Assembly (NCBI GenBank): GCA_030604135.1
Contig: JAUVWL010000016.1
Coordinates: 1-64,000 of the forward strand
DNA from: Burkholderiales bacterium
Lineage (GTDB): Bacteria > Pseudomonadota > Gammaproteobacteria > Burkholderiales > Burkholderiaceae_C
DNA: 64,000 bases
Direction: 5' to 3'
Under the pieces are notes generated by a model. It had not been told where the DNA came from. It did not search any database and worked only from the letters and a program-made list of their open reading frames with translations. Below, one piece after another: positions 36,642 through 48,534 of the stretch. Position 1 is the first letter of the stretch, and each line of letters starts with the position of its first letter. The position numbers and the translations under genes were made by a program.

Positions 36642-36643
36642 GT

Positions 36644-38134
36644 TCAGAAGCCCTCCGGCGTCTTCTTGTGCCAGTCGGTGGCCTGCTGGAAGGCGTGCGC
36701 GGTCTGCAACAACTCGGCTTCCTTGAAATAGTTGCCAATCAATTGCAGGCCCACCGGGAGGTGCCCGGTTCCGAAGCCCGCCGGCACGCTCATGCCGGGC
36801 AGGCCGGCCAGCGAAGCCGGCAGGGTGAAGATGTCGGCCAGGTAGTTGGCCACCGGGTCGTCGGCCTTGTCGCCGATCTGCCAGGCGGTGGTGGGCGCGG
36901 CCGGGCCGGCGATCACGTCGCACTGGGCAAAGGCGTCCTGGAAGTCCTGCGCGATCAGTCGGCGAATCTGCTGCGCCTTGAGGTAATACGCGTCGTAATA
37001 GCCGTGGCTCAGCACATAGGTGCCGATCATGATGCGGCGCTGCACCTCGGGCCCGAAGCCTTCGCTGCGCGACTTTTTGTACATGTCCAGCAAGTCGTCG
37101 TACTGCGCGGCGCGGTGGCCGAACTTCACACCATCGAAACGGCTGAGGTTGGACGAGGCTTCGGCCGGGGCGATGATGTAGTAAACCGGAATGGACAGCT
37201 CGGTGCGCGGCAGCGAAATGTCGACCAGGGTGGCGCCCAGCTTTTCGTATTCGGCCAGAGCGGCACGCACGGTGGAGAGCACGTCGGTCGCGCAGCCTTC
37301 ACCGAAAAACTCCTTGGGCAGACCGATGCGCAGACCCTTGAGCGGTTGCGTGGCGGTCGCGCCTTCACGAGCTTGCCCCAGCAGGCGCGTGTAGTCCTCG
37401 GCCGGGTGGTCCAGGCTGGTCGAATCGCGGTCGATGTCCGGTCCGGCCATGGCCGTCAGCAGCGTGGCACAGTCGGCGGCGCTGCGCGCCATCGGGCCGG
37501 CCTGGTCCAGGCTGGAGGCGAAGGCGATCATGCCGTAGCGCGAGCAGCGGCCGTAGGTGGGCTTGATGCCGGTGACGTTGCAGAAGCTCGCGGGCTGGCG
37601 GATCGAGCCGCCGGTGTCGGTGCCGGTGACAGCCGGGGCCAGGCGCGCGGCCACGGCCACGGCCGAACCGCCCGAGGAGCCGCCGGGCACGCGCGCCGTG
37701 TCCCAGGGGTTGCGGGCCACGCCGTAGGCCGAGTTCTCGTTGCTGCCGCCCATGGCGAACTCGTCGCAGTTGAGCTTGCCCAGGGTCACAGCGCCGGCCT
37801 TGGCCAGGTTCGCCACGACGGTGGCATCGAACGGGCTCTGATAGCCCTCCAGCATCTTGGAACCGGCTGTACTCGGGAAGCCCTGCGTGACGAAGATGTC
37901 CTTGTGCGCCAGCGGCACACCCAGCAGCGGGCCTTGCTCGCCGGCCGCGATGCGGGCGTCAGCGGCTTTGGCCTGGGCCAGCGTCAGGTCTTCGTTGAAG
38001 GCCAGGTAGGCACCCAGGTTCTGGTGCTGCTTCGCGCGCGCCAGCAGGGCCTGCGCAGCTTCGACGGAAGACGTTTTCTTGTCGGCGATGGCGGCCGCCA
38101 GCTCGGCCACGCCCCATTGATGCAGGTCGCTCAT
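36644..38134 (-). CDS. gatA: Glu-tRNA(Gln) amidotransferase subunit A
   Basis: A 496-residue amidase-signature protein. The Ser-Ser-Lys triad is in AHKDIF (Lys), [13 protein letters not shown] and [13 protein letters not shown]. It releases ammonia from glutamine for GatB. The start at 38134 overlaps the gatC stop (38131-38134). Length and motifs are standard. Confidence 0.97.
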   Translation of the reverse strand: MSDLHQWGVAELAAAIADKKTSSVEAAQALLARAKQHQNLGAYLAFNEDLTLAQAKAADARIAAGEQGPLLGVPLAHKDIFVTQGFPSTAGSKMLEGYQSPFDATVVANLAKAGAVTLGKLNCDEFAMGGSNENSAYGVARNPWDTARVPGGSSGGSAVAVAARLAPAVTGTDTGGSIRQPASFCNVTGIKPTYGRCSRYGMIAFASSLDQAGPMARSAADCATLLTAMAGPDIDRDSTSLDHPAEDYTRLLGQAREGATATQPLKGLRIGLPKEFFGEGCATDVLSTVRAALAEYEKLGATLVDISLPRTELSIPVYYIIAPAEASSNLSRFDGVKFGHRAAQYDDLLDMYKKSRSEGFGPEVQRRIMIGTYVLSHGYYDAYYLKAQQIRRLIAQDFQDAFAQCDVIAGPAAPTTAWQIGDKADDPVANYLADIFTLPASLAGLPGMSVPAGFGTGHLPVGLQLIGNYFKEAELLQTAHAFQQATDWHKKTPEGF

Positions 38135-38430
38135 TCGATCACCTTGGGCACGAGGAACAGGCCACGCTCGACGGCCGGGGCGCTTTTCTGGTTGGCCTCG
38201 CGGTTGTCCGGTTCACTGGCGACGTCGGGCCGCAGGCGCAGGCTGACGTGGTCGATGACGGCTGTCGGGTGGGCCAGTGGCTCGACACCGGTGGTGTCCA
38301 CCGCTTTAATCTGTTCGACGATGTCGAAGAAGCCGTTGAGCTGGGTCAGCATGCGCTCGGCCTCGGCCGGCGGCATGTTCAGCCGCGCCAGGTGGGCGAT
38401 GCGCCCGATGTCGGACAGGGTCAGGGACAT
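38131..38430 (-). CDS. gatC: Asp/Glu-tRNA amidotransferase subunit C
   Basis: A 99-residue Gat[37 protein letters not shown] and [13 protein letters not shown] are typical. It wraps around GatA and stabilises the complex. The ATG at 38430 has a GAAGGAAAG ribosome site upstream; a frame extension to 38559 is not conserved. It diverges from mreB with 293 bp between starts. Confidence 0.95.
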   Translation of the reverse strand: MSLTLSDIGRIAHLARLNMPPAEAERMLTQLNGFFDIVEQIKAVDTTGVEPLAHPTAVIDHVSLRLRPDVASEPDNREANQKSAPAVERGLFLVPKVIE

Positions 38431-38441
38431 GGGGTTCTTGA

Positions 38442-39767
<1,326 letters not shown>

Positions 39768-39815
39768 GCGCGCGCCGGTCTCCGGCGCCCACCTCGCCCC
39801 CAGCCCGCCACCGAC

Positions 39816-40757
39816 ATGCCACTGGGCACCCTGGACCGAACGCCACCGCCCTTCTTCAAGCAGGGACCGTCGGCGCTGTCCAAACTGGTGGTGTTCAGCG
39901 CGGTTTCGGTGTTTCTCATGGTGGCTGACCTGCGGCTGCAGGTCACCGCCCCCATGCGCTCGGCCATTGCCACGGCGCTGTACCCGGTGCAATGGGCGGT
40001 GATGCAGCCCGTCCAGGCGGCCATGGGCATCGGCGGTTATTTTTCTTCCTTGCACCGCGCCCAGCAGACCGAGGCCGATGCACTGCGCCGCCTGGCCCAC
40101 CAAGCCGACCGGCACCTGCAACTGGAGCAGCTGGCACTGGAGAACCAGCAACTGCGCGAGCTGCTGGCCATGCGCGAGCGCATCAGCAGCCCATCGGTCG
40201 GTGCCCAGGTGCTGTACGACTCGGCCGACCCGTTTTCACGCCGTGTGGTGATCGACCGAGGTCAGACCCATGGGATTGTGGCCGGCTCGCCGGTGATCGA
40301 CGAATCGGGTGTGCTGGGGCAGGTCACCCGGGTCTACCCCCTGGTCTCCGAGGTCACGCTGCTGATCGACCGGGATCAGGTCATCCCGGTGCTCAACACC
40401 CGCACCGGCGTGCGCGGGGTCGCCTTTGGTCAGCCTTCGGCCTCCGGTGACGGACTGGAGCTGCGCTACACCCTGGCCAGCACCGACATCGAGGAGGGCG
40501 ACCTGTTGACCACCAGCGGCATCGACGGCGTCTACCCGCCGGGTCTGCCTGTGGCCCGTGTCACGCGCATCGAGCGCCGCGCCGAGTCGTCTTTCAGCCG
40601 CGTGCAGTGCGAACCGATGGCCCGCATGCAGGGTACCCTCCATGTGCTGGTGCTGGGGCCCACCGGACTGCAGTTGCCGCCCCCTCCTGCGCCTGAGGAG
40701 GGTCCCAACCGGCAGCGCCGCGACCGCCACGGCAACACACCAGGGGCCGCACCATGA
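39816..40757 (+). CDS. mreC: Rod-shape-determining protein MreC
   Basis: A 313-residue bitopic protein. One transmembrane helix near residues 24-42, a coiled coil (about 70-115) and two beta-barrel domains with VIDRGQTHGIVAGSPVIDESGVLGQV and DLLTTSGIDGVYPPGLPVA, the MreC signature. The C-terminus is Pro/Arg-rich. It scaffolds PBP2 and MreB. Its stop overlaps the mreD start (40754-40757). Confidence 0.95.
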   Translation: MPLGTLDRTPPPFFKQGPSALSKLVVFSAVSVFLMVADLRLQVTAPMRSAIATALYPVQWAVMQPVQAAMGIGGYFSSLHRAQQTEADALRRLAHQADRHLQLEQLALENQQLRELLAMRERISSPSVGAQVLYDSADPFSRRVVIDRGQTHGIVAGSPVIDESGVLGQVTRVYPLVSEVTLLIDRDQVIPVLNTRTGVRGVAFGQPSASGDGLELRYTLASTDIEEGDLLTTSGIDGVYPPGLPVARVTRIERRAESSFSRVQCEPMARMQGTLHVLVLGPTGLQLPPPPAPEEGPNRQRRDRHGNTPGAAP

Positions 40758-41284
40758 TCATGCGCCCAGGCCAGCAACTGCTGCTGCCCGCCAACCGCGC
40801 CTTCATCTGGTCCAGCCTCGTGTTTGCGCTGGCGGTCAACATGCTGAGCAACATGGGCTTGTGGGGCCGTGCGGCCTGGGTGCCCGATCTGCTGGCGGTG
40901 ACCCTGGTGTTCTGGTGCGTGCACCAACCCTTGCGCATCGGTGTGGGTGTGGCCTTCATCTTCGGCCTGCTGATGGACGTGCACCAGGGCGCCCTGCTCG
41001 GCCAGCATGCGCTGGCCTACACCGTCATGGCTTTTTTTGCCGTGGCCATGCACCGGCGCCTGCTGTGGTTTGCGGTGCCCACCCAGGCGGTGCAGGTGTT
41101 TCCCCTGTTCCTCGCTGCCCATGTGCTGGTGCTGGTGGTGCGCATGGCTTCGGGCGGCACCTTTCCGGGCTGGACGTTCTTCCTGGCGCCGTTCATCGAA
41201 ACCGTACTCTGGCCATTGGTGAGCGTGGTGCTGCTGGCCCCCCAGCGCAGAGCCCCTGACCCCGATGAAAACCGGCCGCTGTAA
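40754..41284 (+). CDS. mreD: Rod-shape-determining protein MreD
   Basis: A 176-residue membrane protein with about five hydrophobic helices, including PDLLAVTLVFWCVHQPLRIG and FGLLMDVHQGALLGQHAL, the conserved MreD region. Overlaps mreC. A palindromic repeat follows, before mrdA. Confidence 0.93.
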   Translation: MIMRPGQQLLLPANRAFIWSSLVFALAVNMLSNMGLWGRAAWVPDLLAVTLVFWCVHQPLRIGVGVAFIFGLLMDVHQGALLGQHALAYTVMAFFAVAMHRRLLWFAVPTQAVQVFPLFLAAHVLVLVVRMASGGTFPGWTFFLAPFIETVLWPLVSVVLLAPQRRAPDPDENRPL

Positions 41285-41290
41285 ATGTTC

Positions 41291-41357
41291 ACCCCTGCGC
41301 CGCCTTCGGCGTCACCCCCTCAAGGGGGCGATGCGAGTGGCCCGGCAAAGCCGGTTC
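41291..41357 (-). repeat. Family A palindromic repeat between mreD and mrdA
   Basis: On the minus strand it reads from GGAACCGGCTTTGCCGGGCC through a CCCCCTTGAGGGGG hairpin to GCGGCGCAGGGG. The first hairpin (41342-41354) has stem CCGGC/GCCGG and a three-base loop. Related copies are at 50082-50150 and 60109-60274. Confidence 0.85.
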
Positions 41358-41445
41358 CACCGCATCCTGACCTGGGCCCGGCGAACGGATTGGATCTGCG
41401 GTAAAAACAGGTTTCCCTCGGTCGTGAAGGGGCTGTGCACACCAA

Positions 41446-43401
41446 ATGACTGAATTGCGCAACGTTGAGGCCGACCTGGACCGGTTCCGGTTGCGGGTGC
41501 TGGTGGCCGCGCTGGCGGTGCTGGTCGCGTTTGGTCTGCTGGCGGCACGCATGGTCCACCTGCAGGTCAACAAGCACGAGCAACTGATGGCCCAGGCCGA
41601 GAGCAACCGCACGGCGGTGTTGCCGGTGGTGCCCAACCGGGGGCAGATCGTCGACCGCAACGGCCACGTGCTGGCCACCAACTTCTCGGCCTACACGCTG
41701 GAGATCACTCCGTCGCGGGTCAGGGACCTGGAGGCCACCATCGATGCGCTGAGCGAGGTGGTCGACATCCAGCCCAGGGACCGGCGTCGATTTCGGCAGC
41801 TGCGCGAGGAGTCCCGCCGTTTCGACTCCCTGCCGATCCGCACCCGCCTGACCGACGAGGAGGTGGCCCGCTTCACCGCCCAGCGCTACCGGTTCCCGGG
41901 GGTGGACGTGCGCGCCCGGTTGATCAGGCACTACCCGAACGGGGAGGTGGCCAGCCATGTGATCGGCTACATCGGCCGCATCAACCAGCGCGAAAAGGAG
42001 ATGATCGAGGACTGGCCTGAAGAGGACCAGGCGAACTACCGGGGCACTGAGCACATTGGCAAGCTGGGGGCCGAACAGAGTTTCGAGCGGCAACTGCACG
42101 GCACCACCGGCTTCGAACGGGTGGAGACCTCGGCCGGTGGGCGTGCCGTGCGCCTGCTGGCCAGCACGCCCGCGGTACCGGGCGACACCCTGATGCTGTC
42201 GATCGACATACGACTGCAGCGACTGATCGAGGACATGTTTGGCGAGCGTCGGGGCGCACTGGTCGCCATCGACCCACGCAATGGTGAGGTGCTGGCCTTT
42301 GTTTCCAAGCCGACCTTCGACCCCAACCTGTTTGTCGAAGGCATCGACGTGGACAACTGGCGCGCACTCAACGAGTCCATCGACAAACCCCTGCTCAACC
42401 GCGCCTTGAGGGGAACCTACCCACCGGGGTCGACCTACAAACCCTTCATGGCCCTGGCGGCACTGGAAACCGGCAAGCGCACGCCGCAGACCGTCATCAA
42501 CGACCCCGGCTTCTGGATGCTGGGCAACCACCGCTTCCGGGGTCATGCCACCGGCCCGACCAATCTGCACCACAGCCTGGTCAAGTCGAGCAACGCCTAC
42601 TACTACTCGCTGGCCAACGAGATGGGTGTGGACGCCATCCACGACTTCATGAAACCGCTGGGCTTCGGTCAGCTCACCGGCATCGACCTGCGTGGCGAGG
42701 TGCGCGGTGTGCTGCCCAGCCAGGCCTGGAAACGCCAGACCTACCGGCGCCCCGAACAGCAGCGCTGGTACGCCGGAGAAACGATTTCACTGGGCATCGG
42801 CCAGGGCTACAACAACTTCACCATCCTGCAGCTGGCACACGCCATGGCCACCTTGGCCAATCGGGGGGTACGGCACACACCCCACGTGGCGTTGGCCATT
42901 CAGGACGTGCTCACCCGCGAGCGCACCCTGTTGTCCGACCCCCAGGGCACCGACCTGAAGTACCGCCCGGAGAACCTCAAGGCCGTCTTGCACGCGATGG
43001 CCGACACCACCGTCAATGGCACGGCCGCCCGGGTGTTTGCTGGTGCCGGCTACAGCAGCGGCGGCAAGACCGGCACGGCCCAGGCCGTCACCATCGGGCA
43101 AAAAGAACGCTACGACGCCAAGAAGCTGGAAGAGCACCAGCGAGATCATTCACTCTACGTGGCGTTTGCGCCGGCCGAAAACCCCACGGTGGCGCTGGCG
43201 GTGATTGTGGAGAACGCCGGGTTTGGTGCGGCCCATGCGGCACCGATCGCGCGCCGGGTGTTCGACTACCTGCTCATGGACCAGTACCCGAACCCGCAGG
43301 ACATGGCGGCGGTCCAGCGTGGGCAGGCCACGGTCCCGATCGGCACACCGCTCAAGGCCAGCGAAATGGTGTGGCCGCTGGACCCGTCCACCGCACCCTG
43401 A
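41446..43401 (+). CDS. mrdA: Penicillin-binding protein 2
   Basis: A 651-residue class B PBP. One N-terminal transmembrane helix (about 22-40), dimerisation domain with PNRGQIVDRNG, and transpeptidase motifs: SxxK in GSTYKPF (about residue 329), SxN in KSSNAYY, and KTG in SGGKTGTAQ. It cross-links peptidoglycan during elongation. Follows mreD after a 160-bp gap that includes a repeat. rodA, usually the next gene, is absent; a TSUP gene on the other strand begins 18 bp on. Confidence 0.96.
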   Translation: MTELRNVEADLDRFRLRVLVAALAVLVAFGLLAARMVHLQVNKHEQLMAQAESNRTAVLPVVPNRGQIVDRNGHVLATNFSAYTLEITPSRVRDLEATIDALSEVVDIQPRDRRRFRQLREESRRFDSLPIRTRLTDEEVARFTAQRYRFPGVDVRARLIRHYPNGEVASHVIGYIGRINQREKEMIEDWPEEDQANYRGTEHIGKLGAEQSFERQLHGTTGFERVETSAGGRAVRLLASTPAVPGDTLMLSIDIRLQRLIEDMFGERRGALVAIDPRNGEVLAFVSKPTFDPNLFVEGIDVDNWRALNESIDKPLLNRALRGTYPPGSTYKPFMALAALETGKRTPQTVINDPGFWMLGNHRFRGHATGPTNLHHSLVKSSNAYYYSLANEMGVDAIHDFMKPLGFGQLTGIDLRGEVRGVLPSQAWKRQTYRRPEQQRWYAGETISLGIGQGYNNFTILQLAHAMATLANRGVRHTPHVALAIQDVLTRERTLLSDPQGTDLKYRPENLKAVLHAMADTTVNGTAARVFAGAGYSSGGKTGTAQAVTIGQKERYDAKKLEEHQRDHSLYVAFAPAENPTVALAVIVENAGFGAAHAAPIARRVFDYLLMDQYPNPQDMAAVQRGQATVPIGTPLKASEMVWPLDPSTAP

Positions 43402-43419
43402 TCTGCGAGCCGACCTCGC

Positions 43420-44178
43420 TCAGCGAATCCAGGCGTCGTAGCCGGTCTTGAGGATCAGGGCGCTGACCACGACGATGAACGCACCGCGCACGAAACCGCT
43501 GCCGTGCTTGAGGGCCAGTCGCGTGCCCAGCAGACTACCAACCACGTTGGCCACCGCCATGACCACGGCGAAATGCCACCAGACATGGCCCTTGGCGGCG
43601 AACAGCATCAGCGCGGCCAGGTTGGAGGTGGTGTTGAGCAGCTTGGCGCTGGCACTGGCGTGCAGGAAGTCGTAGCCCAGCCAGCGCACGAACAGGAAGA
43701 CGAAGAAGCTGCCGGTGCCCGGCCCGAAGAAGCCGTCGTAGAAACCGATGGTCAGGCCCAGGGTGGCAGCGGCCAGCGCTTCGCGCCGGCCGGCAAAGCG
43801 CGGCGTGTGGTGGCGCCCCAGATCCTTGCGCGCCAACGTGTAGGCCAGCACCCCGATGAGGATGGCCGGCAGCACCCGACGCAGGAAGTCGGGCGAGATC
43901 ACGGTCACCGCCCAGGCGCCGGCCATGGAGCCGGCAAAGCAGACCGCCGCCGCCGGCAGCAGGGCGCCCCAGGGCATGTGCACACGCCGTGCGTACTGCA
44001 CCGTGGCCGCCGCCGTGCCCCAGATGGACGCGCTCTTGTTGACGCCGAACAGCGTGGCCGGGTGGGTGTTGGGAAAAACGGCAAACAGGGCGGGTACCAG
44101 AATGAGCCCGCCACCGCCCACGATCGAGTCGACAAAACCGGCGAACAGTGACGCCAAAGAGACCAGAAACAGCTCCAT
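43420..44178 (-). CDS. TSUP-family (TauE/SafE) permease
   Basis: A 252-residue membrane protein with about eight hydrophobic segments. The duplicated family motif appears as AGFVDSIVGGGGLILVPAL and IGFYDGFFGPGTGSF. The family exports sulfite or sulfur-containing organic anions, but most members are uncharacterised. It sits between the cell-wall operon and the hydrogenase locus and is not obviously part of either (70 bp from hoxJ, same strand). Confidence 0.88.
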   Translation of the reverse strand: MELFLVSLASLFAGFVDSIVGGGGLILVPALFAVFPNTHPATLFGVNKSASIWGTAAATVQYARRVHMPWGALLPAAAVCFAGSMAGAWAVTVISPDFLRRVLPAILIGVLAYTLARKDLGRHHTPRFAGRREALAAATLGLTIGFYDGFFGPGTGSFFVFLFVRWLGYDFLHASASAKLLNTTSNLAALMLFAAKGHVWWHFAVVMAVANVVGSLLGTRLALKHGSGFVRGAFIVVVSALILKTGYDAWIR

Positions 44179-44248
44179 GGGTCGATTGTCACCGCAGCCG
44201 GTTCATCGGCCCGGCTGGCCAGTCGCCTGCGGGAACGGACCGGCCGCG

Positions 44249-45592
<1,344 letters not shown>

Positions 45593-45593
45593 T

Positions 45594-47054
45594 TCAGTGC
45601 ACCGTGCAGACCATGCAGGGGTCGAAGGAACGAACAACGTGTTGAACAGCGACCGGGGTGCACTCGCCCGGTCGAACCGGTGCGCCGACCAGGGCTTGCT
45701 CCAGCGCACCGGGTACGCCAGCGGCATCGCGGGGGGAAAAGTTCCAGCTGGTCGGTGCGACGATCTGGTAGTTGGCGATGCGGCCGTGCTGCACCACCAG
45801 CCAGTGGCCCAGGCTGCCGCGCGCGGCCTCGGACAGGCCCATGCCCTGGCCATGCTCCGGCAGGCGCACCGGTTCACAGAAACGCTCACCCGGTTGCAGG
45901 GCCTGCAACCAGGCCTCCATCAGGGGAACCACCCGGGCCAGTTCGATCAGGCGCGCCAGCACGCGGGTATAGACCACCCCGCCGTGCCGCTGCACCGCGT
46001 CTCGCACCACTGCCTGCCCGCCGGTCAACTGCCTGGCGATGGCACCGGTCTCGACCACCTCACCGCCCAGGCGAGGCGCCTTGTTCCAGGTGTAGGCCTG
46101 GGGTTTGTCGGGCTCGGGCCGTGTCAGGCCGTGCCAGGGATGCAGTGGCGCGCGGGCCTGGGCGAGCCAGGCGTGGGAGGCGTCTTCGCTGATGCTGTGG
46201 GTGTCCACCGCTTCGATTTCCTGAGCGCCGTGGCGCCAGAGGCCACCGGGCAGGGCAAAGCCCCCATCGGACAGCGGATAGGCGCCATAGCTCAGGTAGC
46301 GCCCCGGCCCCGGCCCCAGGGACTGCAGTTCCAGGTCCTGCACCAGGCTCAGGAAGTAGCGCAGGTCACCTCCCATCGGGTCGCGGGCGTGCCAGGCCCA
46401 CAAGGCGTCCTCGTCTTCCAGCGAGGTGATGAGTTCCAGCGGGGCATCGAACAGCTGTTGTTCCAGAAAGCGCCGGAACTCGCGCACGCGCGCCAGCAGG
46501 CGCACACGCTCGGCCGCGTCGATGGCGCGGGTCGAGCCACCTGGCTCGACGGACTGGGTGTGCGGCCATTTGCCACCCAGGGTGCCCAGCAGGTTGAACC
46601 AGCGCTGGCGGGCCGCCGTGGCCGCCCGCACCTGCTCGCCGCTGTCGGGCAGAAAGCGGCGACACAGCTCGGCGTGCCAGGGCCGGTCGGCGTACACCGG
46701 CCGGCAGAAGTCGGGCATGAAGAACAGATAGAAGTGCGTCAGGTGATCGGCCAGGTTCTCGACCGCGAGAATGAGGTTGGTGGCCAGCTGCCCGTTGGGT
46801 GGCGGGCTGACGCCCGCCAGGTCGGCCAGCGCGCGCGCCGCCGCCACCGACTGCGACACCGAACAGATGCCACAGATGCGCGGGACGTAGACCAGCGCAT
46901 CGTGCGGGTCCTTGCCTTGCAGGATCTGCTCGAAACCACGGTACATGGTGGCGTTGACCTGGGCCGACGTGACGCGGCCATGGGCGATGTCGAGCCGGAC
47001 TTCGAGATCACCTTCGACACGGTTGAACGGGCCGACCAGAAGACGGGAGCTCAT
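45594..47054 (-). CDS. hoxC: H2-sensing regulatory [NiFe]-hydrogenase large subunit
   Basis: A 486-residue large subunit. The nickel-binding cysteines are in RICGICSVSQS (C61, C64) and in the terminal DPCMVCTVH. The protein ends exactly at that His, without the cleavable tail of energy-converting hydrogenases, a hallmark of H2 sensors. I63 (in CGIC) and F111 match the bulky gas-channel residues (Ile62/Phe110 in Cupriavidus numbering, from memory) that keep O2 from the site. Overlaps hoxB (47051-47054). Frame extension to 47843 is a shadow of hoxB. Confidence 0.94.
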   Translation of the reverse strand: MSSRLLVGPFNRVEGDLEVRLDIAHGRVTSAQVNATMYRGFEQILQGKDPHDALVYVPRICGICSVSQSVAAARALADLAGVSPPPNGQLATNLILAVENLADHLTHFYLFFMPDFCRPVYADRPWHAELCRRFLPDSGEQVRAATAARQRWFNLLGTLGGKWPHTQSVEPGGSTRAIDAAERVRLLARVREFRRFLEQQLFDAPLELITSLEDEDALWAWHARDPMGGDLRYFLSLVQDLELQSLGPGPGRYLSYGAYPLSDGGFALPGGLWRHGAQEIEAVDTHSISEDASHAWLAQARAPLHPWHGLTRPEPDKPQAYTWNKAPRLGGEVVETGAIARQLTGGQAVVRDAVQRHGGVVYTRVLARLIELARVVPLMEAWLQALQPGERFCEPVRLPEHGQGMGLSEAARGSLGHWLVVQHGRIANYQIVAPTSWNFSPRDAAGVPGALEQALVGAPVRPGECTPVAVQHVVRSFDPCMVCTVH

Positions 47055-48046
47055 TTGAGGCGCGTCCTGCGGATGGCGGGCTTCTCCACGAGATGGTCCG
47101 CCACCGCGTTGTGCTTCACCCGCTTGGGTGTCGCGCTCTTGGACAGCGAGGCCAGCGCGACGAACCAGGCCTTGGGCATGTCGGTGGGCAGGCCGACCGG
47201 AATGCCGGCGATCTTGGGCGTCTGGTGGAAGGGGTGGCCCGGTTCCTGGAAGCCGGGCTCGGTGCAGGCGATGCAGGCGTAGCCGCCGCGGGTGCAGCTG
47301 CCCTCGCCGTTCCAGGGGCGGATGTTGCAGTCGGCGTGCACCTGGGTGCCCTTGCAGCCCATGTGTTCCATCATGCAGCCCAGGTCGGAAGGCCTCTCGG
47401 CGCTGGCCTTGAACTCGTAGTACTCGTTGCGCGTGCAGCCGTGGTGCACCAGCTGGTCGGCGTAGAAGCGCGGGCGGGCCAGCGGGTCCAAATCGTCGGC
47501 GCCGAAGGCGTCGGCGGCCAGCGCCATCAGCGTGTCGATCACCCAGCTCGGGTGCGTGGGGCAGCCGGCCACGTTGATGACCGGCAGGCCACTGCCACTG
47601 CGGAAGTCGGCGCCCAGCAGACCGCCCAGGCGGTCGTCCTCGTACTGCAGGCCGCAGGCGTCGGTGGGGTTGTCGCCGCCGGCCGTGACGCCGCCCCAGG
47701 CCGCGCAGCTGCCGATGGCCAGCACATGCTGCGCCTTCGCCGCCAGTTCGCGCACCCAGTGAATCATGGGCTGGCCGGTTCCCGCGAGCATGTGAAATCG
47801 CCCGGTGCCGTTCGGGCCGCGCAGCAGCGAGCCTTCGACGCACAGTGCGTCCAGCCGGGTGTCACCACTCAGCACCGACTGCAGCAAAGCCAGCACGTCC
47901 TCGCCACTGGCGAGCGACAGCGAGGGGTGCCAGAGCATGTGAATGCCCGCGTCGCGCAGGTGGCCCTGGAAGTCGGTGGTGTCGGCGCACAGCAGTGACA
48001 TGCTGCAGCCGCCGCAGCCACCCGATTGCAGCCAGAGGACGTTCAT
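47051..48046 (-). CDS. hoxB: H2-sensing regulatory [NiFe]-hydrogenase small subunit
   Basis: A 331-residue small subunit that starts directly with LWLQSGGCGGCSMSLL, without a Tat signal, as expected of a cytoplasmic sensor. Iron-sulfur ligands appear in IGSCAAWGG, VAGCPTHPSW, HHGCTRNEYY, CNIRPWNGEGSC and GYACIACTEPGF. A basic C-terminal extension of about 55 residues follows, the region that mediates contact with HoxJ in the Cupriavidus protein. Overlaps hoxW (48043-48046). Confidence 0.94.
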   Translation of the reverse strand: MNVLWLQSGGCGGCSMSLLCADTTDFQGHLRDAGIHMLWHPSLSLASGEDVLALLQSVLSGDTRLDALCVEGSLLRGPNGTGRFHMLAGTGQPMIHWVRELAAKAQHVLAIGSCAAWGGVTAGGDNPTDACGLQYEDDRLGGLLGADFRSGSGLPVINVAGCPTHPSWVIDTLMALAADAFGADDLDPLARPRFYADQLVHHGCTRNEYYEFKASAERPSDLGCMMEHMGCKGTQVHADCNIRPWNGEGSCTRGGYACIACTEPGFQEPGHPFHQTPKIAGIPVGLPTDMPKAWFVALASLSKSATPKRVKHNAVADHLVEKPAIRRTRLK

Positions 48047-48534
48047 GCGGTCACCTCCTCAGCGGTGGGTTTGCCAGCCAACCAGCCGCGCGCCCAGGTG
48101 AAAGCCTGTTCCAGATCGGCCAGCGCCTGCGCGCCGGGCGCGGTGCCCAGGTCGAAGGCCGATGCGCGGATGGCCAGCAGGGTCGCGGGTGGCGGCGGTT
48201 GGTGATGCAGATTCTGGAACACCTGCAGCACCGCCTCGGGCGCCAGCGCGTGGCTGCCGAGACCACCGCCCCGCGCGGCTTGCAACGAGCGCACAGTGAA
48301 CGGCTCAGCCAGGTCCACCGCGGCATCGACGAACAGAATGCGCTCGCGGCCCACCAGATCCAGCGCGTGCTCCACCTGCAGCTGGAAATCGGTCAGCACC
48401 TCGGCGCGGTCGGTGGTTTGCGAGTCCTGCATGTGAGCCAACAAACGCTCAGCCAGCAGCGGCCCCAGCGCGTCGTCGCCCCGGCTGGGGTTGCCCCAGG
48501 CCAGCACCAGCAGCGGCGGCACCCTCGTGCTCAT
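48043..48534 (-). CDS. hoxW: Hydrogenase maturation protease HoxW
   Basis: A 163-residue HycI-type endopeptidase. LVLAWGNPSRGDDALGPLLAE supplies the first metal-binding Asp and FVDAAVDL the second; SHALAPEAVLQV is the His motif. It removes the C-terminal tail of HoxH after nickel insertion. Its place directly after hoxH, with ATGA overlap (48531-48534), and the tail-less HoxC identify HoxH as its substrate. The frame open to 48675 lies over hoxH. Confidence 0.9.
   Translation of the reverse strand: MSTRVPPLLVLAWGNPSRGDDALGPLLAERLLAHMQDSQTTDRAEVLTDFQLQVEHALDLVGRERILFVDAAVDLAEPFTVRSLQAARGGGLGSHALAPEAVLQVFQNLHHQPPPPATLLAIRASAFDLGTAPGAQALADLEQAFTWARGWLAGKPTAEEVTA

Noticed and set aside
45594-47843. 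A single long HoxC protein of 749 residues
   Set aside because: The first 263 residues overlap hoxB out of frame and are low-complexity; HoxC starts at 47054.
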